This document shows, piece after piece, positions 45,326 through 52,761 of a DNA stretch of 64,000 nt (positions are counted from its first letter, which is position 1; each line of letters starts with the position of its first letter). The notes beneath the pieces are model-generated. The model was not told the DNA's origin and did not search any database. It was given only the letters and a program-made list of their open reading frames with translations. Source of the DNA: Streptomyces sp. TLI_235 (GTDB lineage Bacteria > Actinomycetota > Actinomycetes > Streptomycetales > Streptomycetaceae); assembly GCA_002300355.1 (NCBI GenBank), contig NSGV01000001.1, positions 3,596,001 to 3,660,000 of the forward strand, in the 5' to 3' direction. The translations under genes and the position numbers were made by a program.

Positions 45326-46283
45326 CTGCGGGACCTCCTGTCCGCTCGGTGCTGTGCGCGGGCTGGGTGAAGATCTCGGCGACCCGGTGGCGGCGCTGCT
45401 CCAGGCGGACGAGGCCGAGGCCGAGGTCGGCGACGGTGTCGCGGACGGTGTCGTAGGTGCTCTCGTCCTTGATCTCGACGAGCAGGATCCGCGAGCCGTC
45501 GATGGTGACGGAGAGCCCGGCGGCTGCGAGGCGCTCTCGGACGGCGGCGTCCGGGTCGGGCAGGGCGTCCTGCGGGTGGTCGGTGACCTCGACCGCGAGG
45601 AGCTGGGTGGCCTCGGTGAAGGAGGCGGTGGAGGACGAGCGCAGCAGCCGGCCGCCGTCGATCACCACGAGGTGGTCGCAGGTGCGCTCCAGCTCGCCGA
45701 GCAGGTGGGTGGTGACGAGCACCGAGATGCCGAAGTCCGAGTGGATGCGGCGGATGAGCGCCAGCATCTCGTCGCGGCCGACCGGGTCGAGGCCGTTGGT
45801 CGGCTCGTCGAGCAGCACCAGCTGCGGGTCGTGGACGAGCGCCTGGGCGAGCTTGACCCGCTGCTTCATGCCGGTCGAGTAGCCGCCCATCGGGCGGTAG
45901 CGCTCCTCGTACAGGCCTACGTGGCGCAGGATGTCGGCGGTGCGTTCGCGGGCCGCGGCGGCCGGCAGGCCGGTCATCCGGGCCATGTGCACCACGAACT
46001 CCGTCGCGGAGACGTCCGGCGGCAGACAGTCGTGCTCGGGCATGTAGCCGACCCGCTCGCGGATCGCGGCGCCCTCGGTGGCGATGTCCAGGCCGAGGAC
46101 CCGGCCGGTGCCGGAGGTCGCCGGGGACAGCCCGAGCAGGATCTTGATCAGGGTGGACTTGCCCGCGCCGTTGGCGCCCACCAGGCCGACCACCCCGGGC
46201 TGCACCTCTACGGTCAGCTGGTCGAGGGCGGTGACCCGGGGGAACCTCTTGGTGAGGCCGTCCGTTGCGATGACTGTGGACAC
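45309..46283 (-). CDS. ABC transporter ATP-binding protein (first pair)
   Basis: This ~324-residue ATPase has Walker A GANGAGKST, signature YSTGMKQRVKLAQALVHD, Walker B LVLLDEPTNGLDP and switch VTTHLLGELE, with a DrrA-like C-terminal extension. It begins the four-gene transporter operon. The start is uncertain: GTG 46283 gives STVIATDGLTKRF, as in remembered homologues, while TTG 46292 three codons earlier is possible. No good ribosome site is seen, so the mRNA may be leaderless. Confidence 0.92.
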   Translation of the reverse strand: MSTVIATDGLTKRFPRVTALDQLTVEVQPGVVGLVGANGAGKSTLIKILLGLSPATSGTGRVLGLDIATEGAAIRERVGYMPEHDCLPPDVSATEFVVHMARMTGLPAAAARERTADILRHVGLYEERYRPMGGYSTGMKQRVKLAQALVHDPQLVLLDEPTNGLDPVGRDEMLALIRRIHSDFGISVLVTTHLLGELERTCDHLVVIDGGRLLRSSSTASFTEATQLLAVEVTDHPQDALPDPDAAVRERLAAAGLSVTIDGSRILLVEIKDESTYDTVRDTVADLGLGLVRLEQRRHRVAEIFTQPAHSTERTGGPADAAVS

Positions 46284-46358
46284 GCCCCTCAACGTACTGG
46301 TGCGACGCCCCCACGGGAATGAGCTGGGATGACGAGCCCGGCGTGATCCTTCGGGATG

Positions 46359-46398
46359 ACGCGGTGGCGGCGTCCCCTAGGGGTCGCCGCCACCGCGT
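46359..46398 (-). terminator. Terminator after the four-paralogue membrane cluster
   Basis: ACGCGGTGGCGGCG (46359-46372) pairs perfectly with CGCCGCCACCGCGT (46385-46398), with an inner CCCCTAGGGG stem, 23 bases beyond the stop at 46422. Confidence 0.8.
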
Positions 46399-46421
46399 GT
46401 CCTGCCCGGGGGCGGCGCCGG

Positions 46422-47342
46422 TCAGCGCAGCATCTGCGACTGCAGCAGGGCGACCTGCCGGTAGGCCTGCTCCGCGACCCCGCGCGGGTTGGTCATCACG
46501 ATGCTGGCGGCCACGTCGCCCTGCGCCAGGAAGGCCGCGCGGGCGGTGGGCCGCCCGTTCGCCTTCTCGTCGGACGCCCGCACGGTCAGCGAGGCCGGAC
46601 CGAGCGCCGGGTCGACCGCGGTGTCGGAGAAGCCCAGCACGGGCACGCCCTTCGGCCGGGACGAGCCGAGCTGGGCCAGCATGCCGCTCGCCTCGGCCCG
46701 CGAGCCGAACCGGAACAGCCAGATGTCGGTGCGGGTGCCGTCGGCGGCCGTCCAGGTCCTGCGGGTGGCTGCCCGGCAGGCGAACTCGGCCATCCCCGCG
46801 TCGAGCCCGGCCTTCGCCGAGTTGTCCGCCGTGTAGGCGGCGCACGGCAGCCAGGGCACGCCGGGTGCCGCGGCGGACGCGCTCGGCGCGGTGCCCGCGG
46901 CCTGTTCCAGGACGGCGCCCTTGGGCGGCGGCAGCAGCAGGCCGCGCAGGTCGGCGAAGTGCCGGCCGTACGAGCTCGGCTCCTCCGGGGCGGCCTTCCC
47001 CGCGGGGAGCGGAGGGAGCGTCAGCGGCGGGAAGGCGTACCGCCCGTCGCCGGGGGTGGCCAGACCGGGGATGTCGGTGCGGTCCGGTGCGGCGACGGCC
47101 AGCGCGGCGCCGGTGCCGGACAGCAGCAGCACCAGCGCGGCCGCGCTCCAGCGCACCAGGCCGGCCCGGCTGCGCCGACCGTCGGGGGCAGGCTCCGGGC
47201 CCGCGAGGACGTCCGGACCGGGAACGGGCTCCGGAACGGACTCCGGACCGGCCTCCCGACCGGGAGCGGTGTCGGGGACGGGCACGGCGTCGGTCGGTGC
47301 GGGTGCCGGCTGCGGCGGCACGGGGGCGGTGGTGTCGGTCAT
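46422..47342 (-). CDS. Single-pass membrane protein of unknown function, paralogue 4 of 4
   Basis: This 306-residue protein has a Pro/Ala/Glu-rich cytoplasmic N-terminus (~60 residues), one membrane helix (LVRWSAAALVLLLSGTGAAL) and an extracytoplasmic domain. The domain opens with FADLRGLLLPPPKGA and contains DGTRTDIWLFRFGSRAEASGML plus two cysteines (WLPCAAYT, EFACRAA) that may pair. It shares this layout and motifs with the three genes upstream. ATG 47342 overlaps the previous stop as ATGA. No family name is known to me. Confidence 0.75.
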   Translation of the reverse strand: MTDTTAPVPPQPAPAPTDAVPVPDTAPGREAGPESVPEPVPGPDVLAGPEPAPDGRRSRAGLVRWSAAALVLLLSGTGAALAVAAPDRTDIPGLATPGDGRYAFPPLTLPPLPAGKAAPEEPSSYGRHFADLRGLLLPPPKGAVLEQAAGTAPSASAAAPGVPWLPCAAYTADNSAKAGLDAGMAEFACRAATRRTWTAADGTRTDIWLFRFGSRAEASGMLAQLGSSRPKGVPVLGFSDTAVDPALGPASLTVRASDEKANGRPTARAAFLAQGDVAASIVMTNPRGVAEQAYRQVALLQSQMLR

Positions 47343-48187
47343 GCGGACGCTCCGGGGACTGCCAGTCGGTCGAGCTGCTGGGCGAGGAGGGGGACGATGC
47401 GGTCCTTCGGCAGCGGGGCGATGCCCTGCACGCCGAGCACCACCCGCAGGTCGCCGACCGCGGCCGAGCACTCGAGTTCGTCGATCTCCGCACCCGGGGC
47501 GGCGTGCGGCAGGAAGCAGTGCGCCTCGGGATGCCCCGGGATCTGCGGGCCGACCCGGTACAGCCCGGAGTCCGAGCCGAGCGCCGCCACCCAGGCGTCG
47601 TGCGCCTTGACCGCGGTCTGGTGGTACTGGAGCAGCCAGACGGTCGCCTGCAGGCTGCTGTCGTCGGACACCAGGCTGCGGACGCCGCCGCCCTTGAGGG
47701 CGGACTCCTGCCAGGCCTTGCGGACGCCGTCCTGCAGCTTGACGGGCAGTCCGCGGACCTCGTCCTCGACCCACGCCTTGCGCTGCTCCTCGGTCAGCTC
47801 GGTGTCGTTGCCGAACTGCCCGGAGTCGGGGCCGAGGTGGTAGCCGGCCGGCACGGGCAGCAGCAGGTCCTTCATCGAACCGAAGTGGCTGCCGTTCTGC
47901 TTGGCGCCGAAGGACGGGCCGGCCGAGGCGGTCGGCGAGGCCGAGGGCGCCGCCGGGGCGGCCGAGACCGCCGGGCCGTCGTCCTCGGCCTTGAGGACGC
48001 CGAGGCCGATGCCGACACCGAGCAGCGCGGCGACCGCGACGGAGGCCGTGGCGCGGACGGCGAAGCCCGTCCGCGCACCGGCCGGGGCCGGGAGCTGCGG
48101 AGCCGGCACGGGCTGCACGGGCGGGGCCGGCGGCAGGTCGGCCGGGGCCGGCTCGGGCACGGCCGGGTTCATGGTGGTGTCGCTCAC
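47339..48187 (-). CDS. Single-pass membrane protein of unknown function, paralogue 3 of 4
   Basis: This 282-residue protein has a Pro/Ala-rich N-terminus with a basic patch, one membrane helix (residues ~48-65, AVRATASVAVAALLGVGIGL) and an extracytoplasmic domain starting GSMKDLLLPVPAGYHLGPDSG. It continues ATVWLLQYHQTAVKAHDAW and a Cys pair (AHCFLPHA, LECSAAV). It is related in layout to its neighbours. GTG 48187 overlaps the preceding stop (GTGA). Function unknown. Confidence 0.75.
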   Translation of the reverse strand: MSDTTMNPAVPEPAPADLPPAPPVQPVPAPQLPAPAGARTGFAVRATASVAVAALLGVGIGLGVLKAEDDGPAVSAAPAAPSASPTASAGPSFGAKQNGSHFGSMKDLLLPVPAGYHLGPDSGQFGNDTELTEEQRKAWVEDEVRGLPVKLQDGVRKAWQESALKGGGVRSLVSDDSSLQATVWLLQYHQTAVKAHDAWVAALGSDSGLYRVGPQIPGHPEAHCFLPHAAPGAEIDELECSAAVGDLRVVLGVQGIAPLPKDRIVPLLAQQLDRLAVPGASA

Positions 48188-49095
48188 TTCAGCCGCTCCC
48201 ACTGACGCATCGCCAGTTCCTTGATCTCGCCGCCGTCGACCGGGTTCGGGGAGAACATCTCGATGTGCATGACGACGGTGCCGCGGACGGCGGTCGCCCG
48301 GGCGTAGTAGAACTGCTCGGTGCTGTCCGCGTAGTGCTCGGGCTCCCGGGGGGCCTCGTAGTGGCCGTTGACCGTGCCGTCGAGCGCTCCGCCGTTGCGC
48401 GGGACGAGGATCGTGAACGCGCCGTCGACGGAGGCCATGTCGTCCGCGCCGAACTGGATGAGCTCGATCCGGTAGTCGACATCGCCCCTGTGGTACGCGA
48501 GCATCGCGTCGCGCCGGAAGTGGTGCTGCATCAGGCGGCGGTACTCGGCGGCCGAGTCGCCGAGCATCATCGCCTTGCCGCCGGCGGTCAGCCAGCCCGT
48601 ACCGGCGACGCCGTAGTCGTCCCAGTCCTCGGCGTCCGCGGGCCGCCCGACGAGCAGCTTCCGCAGGTCGCCGTCGATGGCGAGCGGCTTGGGCTCGGCG
48701 GCCGCGGCGGCGGCCGGGTCGAGCGGCTCCGCCGGGTAGTGCAGGGTGTCGACCGACAGCGGAGGCAGCGGGGTCGCCGGCCGGGCGGCCTGGACGGCGT
48801 AGCCGACACCGGCGCCCAGCAGCGGCCCGAGCAGCACGACGGCGAGCAGCAGCCGGGCGGTCCGCGGGGGCCGGGCGGGGCTTGCGGCCCGAGCGGGCTC
48901 GACGGGCCCGGTAGTCGCTGCAGTCTCGGCGGGCGCTTCGGACTCGGTGGGCTCGGTGGGTGCTGCGGCCTCGGGAGGCTCGGTGGGCTCCGGCCGGTTC
49001 TCGGTGTCCGGGGACGCCGGGGTGTCGGTGGTCACGGGGTGCTCCTGGTCGGAGGGGGAGGGCGCCGGTTCCGTGTCCGGCCTGGGCTCAGCCAC
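48184..49095 (-). CDS. Single-pass membrane protein of unknown function, paralogue 2 of 4
   Basis: This 303-residue protein has a long Glu/Pro/Thr-rich N-terminus (~75 residues), one helix (ARLLLAVVLLGPLLGAGVGY) and an extracytoplasmic domain with IDGDLRKLLVGRPADAEDW. It has VDYRIELIQFGADDMASVDG and a terminal KELAMRQWERLK that resembles the end of paralogue 1 (VDAMKRQRERLA). GTG 49095 overlaps the stop of the upstream gene by eight bases. Function unknown. Confidence 0.75.
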   Translation of the reverse strand: MAEPRPDTEPAPSPSDQEHPVTTDTPASPDTENRPEPTEPPEAAAPTEPTESEAPAETAATTGPVEPARAASPARPPRTARLLLAVVLLGPLLGAGVGYAVQAARPATPLPPLSVDTLHYPAEPLDPAAAAAAEPKPLAIDGDLRKLLVGRPADAEDWDDYGVAGTGWLTAGGKAMMLGDSAAEYRRLMQHHFRRDAMLAYHRGDVDYRIELIQFGADDMASVDGAFTILVPRNGGALDGTVNGHYEAPREPEHYADSTEQFYYARATAVRGTVVMHIEMFSPNPVDGGEIKELAMRQWERLK

Positions 49096-49990
49096 CGGTG
49101 GCCAGCCGTTCGCGCTGGCGCTTCATCGCGTCGACCAGCAGCGCCTTGTCCGGCGTGCCCTTCACGTACACGGTGACCTCGTACTCGATGTCACCGGAGA
49201 AGGAGACGCCGACCATCTTCCCGGTCCAGGCCTCCTGTTCGGGCTTGAGCATGATGCCCCGCGCGTTGCCGTCACCCGCGATGTCGAAGGTGTCGCCGCG
49301 CTTGAAGCTCAGCCCGTCGGCGAACTCCTCGGCCATCTGGCGGCTCTTGAAGCGCAGCAGCCGGACGTACACCTCCTGGGTGCCGTCCGCGGTGCGGTAG
49401 CGGCGCTCGGCGGCGTCGTCCCGGTAGCCGTAGGAACGGAGGATCTCCGGCATCTCGGAGGCGTTGCCGAACTGCTGGGCGACGTCGCCGGTGCTCAGCT
49501 CGGTGCCGTCGGACGACCCGTAGGACTCGGCACGGGCCGGCATCGGCAGCAGGAAGTACCGGATGTCGCCGCCGTGCGTGGAGCCGTCGACGGTGCCGTG
49601 CACGGTGCTCGCCGGCGTGGGCGTCGGCGCGGGCGCGGGCGCGGCCGAGGACGGGGGTGCGGAGGGTGAGACGGACGCGGAGACCGTCGGGGAGGGTGCG
49701 GCGGCGGGTGCCGCCGCGGCCGGCCGCCGGGTGTCGGGGCGGCCGACGGCGACCGTGGCGGTGGCGCTGGCCGCCGTGACGGCGAGCAGCCCGGCGGCGG
49801 CCAGTGCCACCCGTACTCCGCGCGGCAGTCCGCGGAGGGGGCCGGCGGGGGCGGCCGCCGCGGCTTCCGGGGCGTCAGCAGCGCTCTGGGGCGCGGCGGA
49901 CGGCGGAAGCGGCGGCTCGGCGGGCTCGGGCGGTGCGTTCTCGGGCGCGGCCGCGCTGTCGGGCGCGGTCGCGTTTTCGGGCGCAGACAA
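49088..49990 (-). CDS. Single-pass membrane protein of unknown function, paralogue 1 of 4
   Basis: This 300-residue protein has a ~55-residue Pro/Ala/Glu-rich N-terminus, one membrane helix (GVRVALAAAGLLAVTAASAT) and a long Ala/Pro/Ser linker. The extracytoplasmic domain runs GGDIRYFLLPMPARAESYGSS, QQFGNASEMPEILRSYGYRDD, DGTQEVYVRLLRFKSRQMAEEF and EYEVTVYVKGTPDKALLVDA. The start is TTG 49990, supported by GGGGAG upstream; it is the first of four overlapping genes. The motifs DIRYFLLPMP and DGTQEVYVRLLRFKS recur in the others. Confidence 0.75.
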   Translation of the reverse strand: MSAPENATAPDSAAAPENAPPEPAEPPLPPSAAPQSAADAPEAAAAAPAGPLRGLPRGVRVALAAAGLLAVTAASATATVAVGRPDTRRPAAAAPAAAPSPTVSASVSPSAPPSSAAPAPAPTPTPASTVHGTVDGSTHGGDIRYFLLPMPARAESYGSSDGTELSTGDVAQQFGNASEMPEILRSYGYRDDAAERRYRTADGTQEVYVRLLRFKSRQMAEEFADGLSFKRGDTFDIAGDGNARGIMLKPEQEAWTGKMVGVSFSGDIEYEVTVYVKGTPDKALLVDAMKRQRERLATGG

Positions 49991-50107
49991 GGGACTCCCC
50001 GGAAATGGCAGGCGGATTGCCGCGTGCGGGCTCCGGATGGGCGCCCCCGTCGACCGGTGTCCGGGCCGCTGACCACGCGTGACACGGAATTATGAGAGTC
50101 CGGTGCC

Positions 50108-50134
50108 GTCGCCGACAACGGAGTTGTCGGCGAC
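50108..50134 (-). terminator. Hairpin terminator after the polytopic membrane protein gene
   Basis: GTCGCCGACAAC (50108-50119) pairs perfectly with GTTGTCGGCGAC (50123-50134) around a three-base loop. It lies between the gene ending at 50204 and the four-paralogue cluster, so the latter probably has its own promoter. Confidence 0.75.
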
Positions 50135-50203
50135 ATTCCGGCGAGGTCCGCCCATGTCCGACACGTCGTGATCGAACCGCAACGAGCGGCGGTTCTGCCG
50201 GTG

Positions 50204-51415
50204 TCAGCCCTCCGGGGTCTCCGGGTTCGCCGTCCCCGGCTCCGTCCCCGTCCCCGTCTCCGTCTCCGTCCCCGGCGCCGGAGCGGACGGCTCGCCGGCC
50301 GCGGTCTCCGCGGCGGGGGCTCCGGGCTGGCCCGGAACGTGTGCGGCGGGCCCGCCGCGCAGGCCGGCGGCTTCGGCGAGCGCGATGTCGAGGCTCTCGC
50401 GGCGGATCCGGCGGTCGATGTACAGCAGGCCGTTGGTGAGCGGTGTCAGCGGCACGGTCAGCGCGGTGGCCAGGACGGTGCCCACCGCCAGGCAGAAGAA
50501 CAGGGTCACCAAGCCGGCCACGGGGGGCGGCGCGCCCGGCCCGTACGGGTCGGCCGTCGCGGAGTCCGTCGAGGAGACCATCACGAGCATCCCGCCCACC
50601 ATGAACGGCACCAGGACGATCTGGGCGGCGAACGATCCGATCAGGCCGACCACGTACGGGATGCCCAGGCTGCGCCACCAGTTGCCCTCGTTGAGCCGCC
50701 AGGCGCGGCGCAGCGCGGCGACCGGCCGGGTGTTCTCCAGCACCAGGACGGGGATCTCCAGGACCAGCCGCACCTGGATGTAGACGGCGCCCGCCCAGCC
50801 GGGCACGGCGAACAGCAGGCCGGCGGCGAGCGCCGGGCCGGCGCCGAGGAAGAGGCCGAGCAGCGCGGCGGGCAGCAGCGGGACCAGCATGACGGCGGCG
50901 GCGAGCAGGCCGGTGAGGATCTGCGCCACCGTCACCCGCCAGAGCAGCGGCTTCGACTCGGCCCATACCGCCCGGGCGGAGGCCTTCCGGCCGATCACCG
51001 CGGACCGCAGCACCACGGTGGCGGTGGCCGAGGAGACCGCGTAGAGGGCGGTCAGGGCCACCGTGAAGAGCAGCAGGGCGGCGGCGGCCGTCGACACCAC
51101 GGTCAGCAGCTCCGCCGTGGTGGGCGTCCGGTCGGCGCGGACGGCCTCCCACGGCCCGTCCAGGACCTGGACGGCGACGACGGCCATGACACCGAAGGCC
51201 GCCAGGCTGCCGAACGCCGTCCACAGCACCGGGACGAACAGGGCGGCCGGGTAGCGCTGCAGGGTGGCGAAGACGCCCGAGATGATCTCGCCGATGCCCA
51301 GGGGCTGCAGCGGGACGACTCCGGGTCTGGGCGCCTGCACGGCGTACCCCCACGGCGCCCCGCCGCCGGGCCCGGGCCCGTACTGCGGCCCCCGCCAGTC
51401 TCCGTTGCTGCTCAT
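50204..51415 (-). CDS. Polytopic membrane protein with glycerophosphodiester-phosphodiesterase-type membrane domain
   Basis: This 403-residue protein has a short Gly/Pro-rich N-terminus (YGPGPGGGAPWGYAVQ), then LGIGEIISGVFATLQRYPAALF and about six helices. RPVAALRRAWRLNEGNWWRSLGIPYV before the last helices is typical of actinobacterial DUF7847/GDPDase-membrane-type proteins. A low-complexity Thr/Glu/Gly/Pro tail follows. Function is unknown. ATG 51415 follows GGGAGAGG. The tail is encoded by an imperfect CCGTCY hexanucleotide repeat at about 50241-50273. Confidence 0.75.
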   Translation of the reverse strand: MSSNGDWRGPQYGPGPGGGAPWGYAVQAPRPGVVPLQPLGIGEIISGVFATLQRYPAALFVPVLWTAFGSLAAFGVMAVVAVQVLDGPWEAVRADRTPTTAELLTVVSTAAAALLLFTVALTALYAVSSATATVVLRSAVIGRKASARAVWAESKPLLWRVTVAQILTGLLAAAVMLVPLLPAALLGLFLGAGPALAAGLLFAVPGWAGAVYIQVRLVLEIPVLVLENTRPVAALRRAWRLNEGNWWRSLGIPYVVGLIGSFAAQIVLVPFMVGGMLVMVSSTDSATADPYGPGAPPPVAGLVTLFFCLAVGTVLATALTVPLTPLTNGLLYIDRRIRRESLDIALAEAAGLRGGPAAHVPGQPGAPAAETAAGEPSAPAPGTETETGTGTEPGTANPETPEG

Positions 51416-51559
51416 CGCCGGTCCTCTCCCCTCGACCTGCCGCGGCCGCGGCGCGAGACCGAAGCGTAGAAGGCGGCGCCGACCACGGCGGACCGGGGGT
51501 CGGGGACGAAGCACCGGGGACGGGCGGGCCCGGGGGCGGGGGCCGCGGCCGACGCCGGA

Positions 51560-52447
51560 TCAGCCCAGCTGTGCCAGGCCCTCGGTGGCGATCTTCTCGA
51601 ACACCGCGAGGTCGTTCTCGAAGATCGAGTCGGGGACGGGCCAGTGGATGACCAGCTCGGTGATGCCGAGCTCGCGGTAGGTGCCGGCCCAGTCGACGAA
51701 GGCGTCCAGCGAGACGAGCGGCCGCTCCGCGGTCGAGCCCTGCAGCAGCACCTTCTCCAGCTCGGCGGCGTCCCGGCCGCGGGCCTCGCAGGCGGCGGCG
51801 AGCTTGGCCAGCTGGGCCCGGACCACTGCGGGGGCCTGGTCGACCGGCACGTCCGCGGGGCCCTTCGGGTCGCCGTAGGTGACCCAGCCCTGCCCGTACT
51901 CGGCGGCCAGCCTCAGCCCGCGCGGGCCGGTCGCGGCCACGTAGAACGGCACCCGGGGCCGCTGCACGCAGCCGGGGATGTTCCGTGCCTCGACCGCCGA
52001 GTAGTAGGTGCCCTCGCGGGTCGTGGCGTCGGTGGTGAGCAGCTCGTCCAGCAGCGGCAGGAACTCGCCGAAGCGGTCGGCGCGCTCCTTCGGCGACCAC
52101 GGCTCCTGGCCCGTCGCCGTCGCGTCGAAGCCGGTGCCGCCGGCGCCGATGCCGACCGTCAGCCGGCCGCCCGAGACGTCGTCGACGGTCAGCAGGTCCT
52201 TCGCGAGGGTGACCGGGTGCCGGAAGTTCGGCGAGGTGACGAGGGTGCCGAGCCGGATCCGCTCGGTCGCCGTCGCGGCGGCGGTCAGGGTCGGGACCGC
52301 CCCGAACCACGGCGCGTCCCGGAAGGTCCGCCAGGAGAGGTGGTCATAGGTGTACGCGGCGTGGAATCCGAGGTCCTCGGCCCGCCGCCAGATCTTCTGC
52401 CCCTCGCTCCACCGGTGGATGGGGAGGATCACCGTGCTCAGTCGCAT
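51560..52447 (-). CDS. LLM class (luciferase-like) F420-dependent oxidoreductase
   Basis: This 295-residue TIM-barrel enzyme of the bacterial luciferase/F420 family shows MRLSTVILPIHRW, GFHAAYTYDHLSWRTF, ERIRLGTLVTSPNFRHPVTLAKD, DVSGGRLTVGIGAGGTGFDA and PFYVAATGPRGLRLAAEYGQGW. It probably uses reduced F420 or FMN; the substrate is unknown. ATG 52447 fits the family N-terminus. It is divergent from the large secreted protein gene. Confidence 0.9.
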   Translation of the reverse strand: MRLSTVILPIHRWSEGQKIWRRAEDLGFHAAYTYDHLSWRTFRDAPWFGAVPTLTAAATATERIRLGTLVTSPNFRHPVTLAKDLLTVDDVSGGRLTVGIGAGGTGFDATATGQEPWSPKERADRFGEFLPLLDELLTTDATTREGTYYSAVEARNIPGCVQRPRVPFYVAATGPRGLRLAAEYGQGWVTYGDPKGPADVPVDQAPAVVRAQLAKLAAACEARGRDAAELEKVLLQGSTAERPLVSLDAFVDWAGTYRELGITELVIHWPVPDSIFENDLAVFEKIATEGLAQLG

Positions 52448-52761
52448 GTCCCCGACCCTAGCCCGACGCACCGGCCGTGCGGCGGGTTCGTCGTCCGACC
52501 CCGCCGCTGGGCCGTCGAGTGCGGCTCACGGCAGGCACCAGGACGGCCGGAACGTCTGACATCCCTCCTGTGGGCCGTTGCAGCCGTCTGTGGTGCCGGG
52601 CCCCGCAGTCCTCAAGACCGGAGCAACAACTCCCCACTGAAACACCCGAGGCCGGCGAGATCGAGGGCAGGGGGAAACCGGTTGTCGGTGCTCGCACGGC
52701 TTCTTGTAGCCTGACGCCGCCATAGGGGTGATTGTCAGATCCTTCTAAAACTGGGGGGCCG
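52448..52761. other. Divergent promoter region
   Basis: These 314 bases separate the LLM oxidoreductase gene from the secreted repeat protein gene. No credible gene is present. A somewhat AT-rich patch just before the secreted protein gene (GATTGTCAGATCCTTCTAA, about 52730-52748) may hold its promoter. Confidence 0.4.

Noticed and set aside
46270..46290. A DnaA-like GTGTCCACA at an ABC transporter gene start
   Set aside because: Single copy, one mismatch, and it is explained by the start codons Val-Ser-Thr; not part of a cluster.
49875..52310. An 811-codon minus-strand frame
   Set aside because: It overlaps three supported genes in another frame of the same strand; the text is RRGRPG-type low complexity.
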